Positions 36,026 to 39,329 of a stretch of DNA of 39,329 bases are shown here, one piece after another (the first letter of the stretch is position 1; each line of letters begins with the position of its first letter). A program made the position numbers and the translations under genes. Origin of the DNA: Rhizobiaceae bacterium. GTDB taxonomy: Bacteria > Pseudomonadota > Alphaproteobacteria > Rhizobiales > Rhizobiaceae. Where the stretch lies: positions 1 to 39,329 of the forward strand of contig JAMLJD010000038.1 of the NCBI GenBank assembly GCA_023953775.1, given 5' to 3'. Under the pieces are notes generated by a model. That model ran no database searches. It saw only the letters and a program-made list of their open reading frames with translations, and was not told where the DNA came from.

Positions 36026-37051
36026 ATGCGTGTATTCGGATGGCCTCTCGTGGCGCTCGCCACCGGCATGGCGGCCCAGCTGGCGCTGGCCGACGATCTT
36101 CCAAGGTCGAGCCGGGGCACCGGCGTCCGCACGGATGCCGCGTCCGGGCACGCGCTCCGGCCCGGCGGTGCGCCTGCGGCTGAACGCAAGTTCGACGCGA
36201 CAAAGGACGTTCCGGCGGTGCTGCCGGCGGATACGGCGGTCGCCGAGACCTATTTCCGGGCGCGCATTATCGATCGCACAGGCAACGAACGCGTTGTCAC
36301 CCCATCCGATGCCGTCAAGCAGGCGATCGCGGCGTCCATCCCACCCGGCCGTGATCGGACGCCGGCTGACAGGAACCTGTTCTTCCTCGAAGACAGCCGC
36401 GTCAGGGTTGCCGACACGGGGAGCTTTCCCTACCGCGCCGTCGGATTTCTGCAGCCGCAATGGGGCGAGGACTACCTGTCCTGCAACGCCACCCTGATCG
36501 GGCCGAGGACGCTGCTTACCGCGGCGCACTGCCTGTTCGACAACGAGCGCGGCTGGGCCGAGACGGTGTTCTTCGCCGCCGGCGCGGATGGCCGGGACAA
36601 GCTACCCTTCGGCGTCCAGGAATACGACGAACTCATCGTCCTTTCGGGCTTCGTCGATGCCTATGAGGGCTTCTACGGCTCGGTTGTCCCGTGGGATGTC
36701 GGCATCGTACATCTCGCCGAACCGGTCGGCGAGAGGGCGGGCTGGCTGTCCTACGTGCCGGCGGCCGTTTCCAACGGCGCCGAAATGATCCTCGTGGGTT
36801 ATCCCGACGACAAGGATGTCCTGACCATGTGGTCCGACAGGTGCGGTTTCCGGCCGGACAACGTGGTCGAGAATGTTCTCTTGCACGAATGCGAAGTCGA
36901 AGTGGGCAATTCCGGCGCGCCGCTGCTCGTGGCGCAGGGCGATGACGCCTGGGCCGTCGTCGCGACGAACGTCGCGTCGAACACCGAATCGGGCAACGCG
37001 ATCCTGATCGACGCGCTGTTCGCGGCCTGGATCGACCAGTTCCGCGAATAG
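36026..37051 (+). CDS. Secreted trypsin-like serine protease
   Basis: A 341-residue protein with a signal peptide (MRVFGWPLVALATGMAAQLA, cleaved near ALADD), a pro-region of about 110 residues and a chymotrypsin-fold domain. The catalytic triad is His168 (LLTAAHCLFD), Asp224 (PWDVGIVHL) and Ser296 (EVGNSGAPLL). Cys153/Cys169 and Cys273/Cys289 may form disulfides. No PDZ domain is present, so it is not DegP-like; the GNSGAPL context resembles glutamyl-endopeptidase (V8-like) enzymes. The ATG at 36026 follows GGGAAAG. It stands alone between ctaA and the converging argC. The target is unknown. Confidence 0.88.
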   Translation: MRVFGWPLVALATGMAAQLALADDLPRSSRGTGVRTDAASGHALRPGGAPAAERKFDATKDVPAVLPADTAVAETYFRARIIDRTGNERVVTPSDAVKQAIAASIPPGRDRTPADRNLFFLEDSRVRVADTGSFPYRAVGFLQPQWGEDYLSCNATLIGPRTLLTAAHCLFDNERGWAETVFFAAGADGRDKLPFGVQEYDELIVLSGFVDAYEGFYGSVVPWDVGIVHLAEPVGERAGWLSYVPAAVSNGAEMILVGYPDDKDVLTMWSDRCGFRPDNVVENVLLHECEVEVGNSGAPLLVAQGDDAWAVVATNVASNTESGNAILIDALFAAWIDQFRE

Positions 37052-37059
37052 GCGATGCT

Positions 37060-37992
37060 CTAGCCGCGCAGCATGAGTTCCATGTTCTGGACGGCCGCGC
37101 CCGATGCGCCCTTGCCGAGATTGTCGAGCGAGGCGACGAGATTGGCATGCCCGTCGCCGGGCGTCCCGAACACGAACAGCTTCATGCGGTCGGTGCCCGC
37201 CAGCTCCTCCGGGTCGAGCCGCGCAAGCGCCGCGCTGTTTTCGAGCGGCACCACCTCGACGATCGACTGGCCGTCATAATGCGCGGCAAGCGCGGCGTGC
37301 ACGCTCTCGACGGTCTGCATGCCATTGAGGTCGCCGAGATGCAGCGGCACCTGCACCAGCATGCCCTGCGCAAAGCGGCCGACCGAGGGCGCAAAGATCG
37401 GCCGCCGCGTCAAAAGCCCGTGCTTCATCAGCTCGGCCACGTGCTTGTGCCGAAGCGTCAGCCCGTAGAGGAAATGGTTCGACGTGATGGCGTCCGCATG
37501 GTCCGGCTGCTCCATCTGCGCGATCATCTGCTTGCCGCCGCCGGTATAGCCCGACACCGCGTTCACGGTGACCGGATAGTCTTCCGGCAGGATGCCCGCC
37601 GCCACGAGCGGCCGGACGAGCGCGATCGCCCCGGTCGGATAGCAGCCCGGATTGGCCACCAGCCGCGCGCGGGCGATCTTGGCCGCCTGATCTTTGTCCA
37701 TCTCGGCGAAGCCGTAGACCCAGTCGGGGTCGACCCGGTGCGCCGTGGCGGTGTCGATGAGCCGCGTCGAGTTGGTGCCGGCGAGCATCTCCACGGCTTC
37801 CCGTGAGCCTTCGTCGGGCAGGCACAGGATGGCGATGTCCGCCTGCTTGAGGAAATCCTCCCGCATCGCCTTGTTGCGCCGTTCCGCCTCGGGGATGGAA
37901 ATCACGTCGAGGTCGGTCCGTCCGGCAAGCCGCGACCGGATCTGCAGCCCGGTGGTGCCGTGTTCGCCGTCGATGAATATTCTCGGTTTCAT
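37060..37992 (-). CDS. argC: N-acetyl-gamma-glutamyl-phosphate reductase, type 2
   Basis: A 310-residue NADPH-dependent enzyme of arginine synthesis. It has the N-terminal [17 protein letters not shown] and the active-site Cys117 in [12 protein letters not shown], plus [12 protein letters not shown]. The short length and [10 protein letters not shown] start mark the type 2 branch found in alphaproteobacteria. It lies downstream of rpsI and the agmatinase gene on the same strand. Confidence 0.96.
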   Translation of the reverse strand: MKPRIFIDGEHGTTGLQIRSRLAGRTDLDVISIPEAERRNKAMREDFLKQADIAILCLPDEGSREAVEMLAGTNSTRLIDTATAHRVDPDWVYGFAEMDKDQAAKIARARLVANPGCYPTGAIALVRPLVAAGILPEDYPVTVNAVSGYTGGGKQMIAQMEQPDHADAITSNHFLYGLTLRHKHVAELMKHGLLTRRPIFAPSVGRFAQGMLVQVPLHLGDLNGMQTVESVHAALAAHYDGQSIVEVVPLENSAALARLDPEELAGTDRMKLFVFGTPGDGHANLVASLDNLGKGASGAAVQNMELMLRG

Positions 37993-38081
37993 GGTCTTGT
38001 CCTGGAAAAAAGCGTGCGTTTCGAGCGACTTGCCTGCCGTCCCGGAATCGGATCGGCAAGCGGTTGAATCAAAGTCTCAAC

Positions 38082-39038
38082 TCATCGTCGCGCACGGCGT
38101 TCCGCAAGCAGGCCGAGATAATGCATGGCGACGGACGCCCCGGCAATCGCCGTGATGTCGGCATGGTCGTAGGCCGGCGCCACCTCGACGATGTCGGCGC
38201 CGACGATGTCCAGGGCGCCGAGCCTGCGCAGCACCGACAGCATCTTGGCGGAGGAGGGGCCTCCGGCGACCGGCGTGCCGGTGCCGGGCGCGAAGGCCGG
38301 GTCCAGGCAGTCGATGTCGAACGTGACATAGACCTTCCGGCCGGCCGTGCGCTGCGTGATCCTGTCGGCGATCCGCGATGCCGACATCTCCTCGACGTCG
38401 TACCCGTGCAGCATCTCGATGCCGCAATCTTCGGGCGCATGCGTGCGGATGCCGATCTGGATCGACTGGTCCGGGTCGATGACGCCGTCGCGCACCGCGC
38501 GGCCCACGAAGGAGCCGTGGTCGATCCGCCTGCCGTCGTCGAACCACGTATCCTGGTGCGCGTCGAACTGGACCAGCGCCAGCGGCCCGTGCTCGGCGGC
38601 ATGCGCCCTGAGCAGCGGCCAGGTGACGAAATGGTCGCCGCCGAGCGACACGAGGAAGGCGCCGGACTTCAGGATCTTGCGCGCCTCGCGCTCGATCGTC
38701 GCCGGGGTCTTCTGGTGGTTGCCGTAGTCGAGCAGGCAATCGCCATAGTCGATCACCGCCATTGTCTCGAACAGGTCGCGCGCGAAGGGGTATTGCGGAT
38801 CGTTGTCGAAGATCGCCGAAGCGCGCCGGATCGCCTGCGGGCCGAACCGCGCGCCCGGCCGGTTCGACACCGCCGCATCGAACGGAATGCCCCACACGAC
38901 CGCATCCGCGCCCCTGAGCGACTTGGTGTATCTGCGCCGCATGAACGACAGCGCCCCGGCATAGGTCGGGTCGCCGGCCGCGCCCGTGGCGGTCCGTGCC
39001 GTGAATGCGTGGTCGATTGACTTCGAAGGCATGGGCAT
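38082..39038 (-). CDS. speB: Agmatinase / ureohydrolase family protein
   Basis: A 318-residue dimanganese hydrolase. Metal ligands: His136 (GGDHFVTWP), Asp159, His161 and Asp163 (FDAHQDTW), Asp241 and Asp243 (DIDCLDPAFAPGTGTP). It would cleave agmatine to putrescine and urea. The same family includes guanidinobutyrase and formiminoglutamase, so substrate is not certain. It lies between argC and rpsI. Confidence 0.88.
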   Translation of the reverse strand: MPMPSKSIDHAFTARTATGAAGDPTYAGALSFMRRRYTKSLRGADAVVWGIPFDAAVSNRPGARFGPQAIRRASAIFDNDPQYPFARDLFETMAVIDYGDCLLDYGNHQKTPATIEREARKILKSGAFLVSLGGDHFVTWPLLRAHAAEHGPLALVQFDAHQDTWFDDGRRIDHGSFVGRAVRDGVIDPDQSIQIGIRTHAPEDCGIEMLHGYDVEEMSASRIADRITQRTAGRKVYVTFDIDCLDPAFAPGTGTPVAGGPSSAKMLSVLRRLGALDIVGADIVEVAPAYDHADITAIAGASVAMHYLGLLAERRARR

Positions 39039-39084
39039 GTCTCGTCGTGCAATTGCAGTGTATCGGTCATCCGCGGCTGACGGA

Positions 39085-39117
39085 CAACAAAAAAGCGGGC
39101 CCGAAGGCCCGCTTCCT
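39085..39117 (-). terminator. Rho-independent terminator of rpsI
   Basis: Read on the minus strand: a perfect nine-pair stem AAGCGGGCC/GGCCCGCTT with a TTCG loop, followed by TTTTTTGTTG. It starts 23 bases after the rpsI stop, separating the ribosomal operon from the agmatinase gene. Confidence 0.9.
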
Positions 39118-39139
39118 TGAATGCTCGTGTGTCGAAACT

Positions 39140-39329
39140 TTAGCGCTTCGAGAACTGGAACGAGCGGCGGGCCTTTGCCTTGCCGTATTTCTTTCGCTCG
39201 ACGACGCGGCTGTCGCGCGTCAGGAAGCCGCCCTTCTTGAGCACGGACCGCAGTTCCGGCTCGTAATAGGTCAGCGCCTTGGAAATGCCGTGACGCACCG
39301 CGCCCGCCTGGCCCGAAAGCCCTCCGCCG
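39140..39329 (-). CDS. rpsI: 30S ribosomal protein S9, C-terminal part (cut by window end)
   Basis: The last 62 codons of rpsI, reading [34 protein letters not shown] and [21 protein letters not shown], with a TAA stop. The basic C-terminal tail reaching the ribosomal P site is intact. The 5' part lies outside the window; rplM is expected beyond it. Confidence 0.97.
   Translation of the reverse strand, partial: GGGLSGQAGAVRHGISKALTYYEPELRSVLKKGGFLTRDSRVVERKKYGKAKARRSFQFSKR

Overview
The window is a high-GC chromosomal segment of an alphaproteobacterium, most likely of the Hyphomicrobiales (Rhizobiales), in the Mesorhizobium/Phyllobacteriaceae neighbourhood. This rests on the gene order ldtR-ldtP-glyA-nrdR-ribD-ribE-ribH-nusB, then hppA, bamE, a CBP3-type cytochrome bc1 chaperone, a DUF177 gene, plsX, fabH, ihfA and a merR gene, and on a ctaA of the COX15 type and argC close to rpsI. 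The genus is inference; no search was run.

Bases 1-17200 are mostly housekeeping. They hold a cell-wall regulator and its L,D-transpeptidase, serine hydroxymethyltransferase, a VapBC-type toxin-antitoxin pair set between glyA and nrdR, and the ribonucleotide reductase repressor. Next comes a compact riboflavin operon (ribD, ribE, an endonuclease/exonuclease/phosphatase-family gene, ribH) that runs on into nusB and an MFS transporter. A K+-independent proton-pumping pyrophosphatase follows, closed by a strong terminator. After a reverse-strand bamE come the bc1 chaperone, DUF177, plsX, fabH, ihfA, merR and a tRNA-Pro(GGG).

Bases 17200-34500 are a surface-polysaccharide region split by a branched-chain amino-acid-type ABC transporter. 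On the minus strand are an acyltransferase-3/SGNH protein of visibly lower GC, an O-antigen ligase/polymerase-like protein, an initiating undecaprenyl-phosphate sugar transferase, a GT4 glycosyltransferase and a Wza-like export lipoprotein. A complete livGFHMK-type operon with a divergent IclR regulator follows. The polysaccharide theme then resumes with a Wzz/GumC-type co-polymerase whose kinase-like domain has lost its P-loop, a CelD/BcsL-type acetyltransferase and a polysaccharide deacetylase. Together they would start, extend, polymerise, decorate and export one exopolysaccharide.

Bases 34450-39329 hold a small DUF2842 membrane protein, heme A synthase, a secreted trypsin-like protease, argC, an agmatinase-family gene and the 3' end of rpsI with its terminator.

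Four genes (nusB, the MFS transporter, merR, livH) each carry one apparent single-base frame break, and correcting one base restores a family-typical protein in each. That looks more like base-level assembly error than decay. No intergenic gap exceeds 300 bases. I saw no CRISPR array, insertion sequence, prophage or recognisable new defence system.
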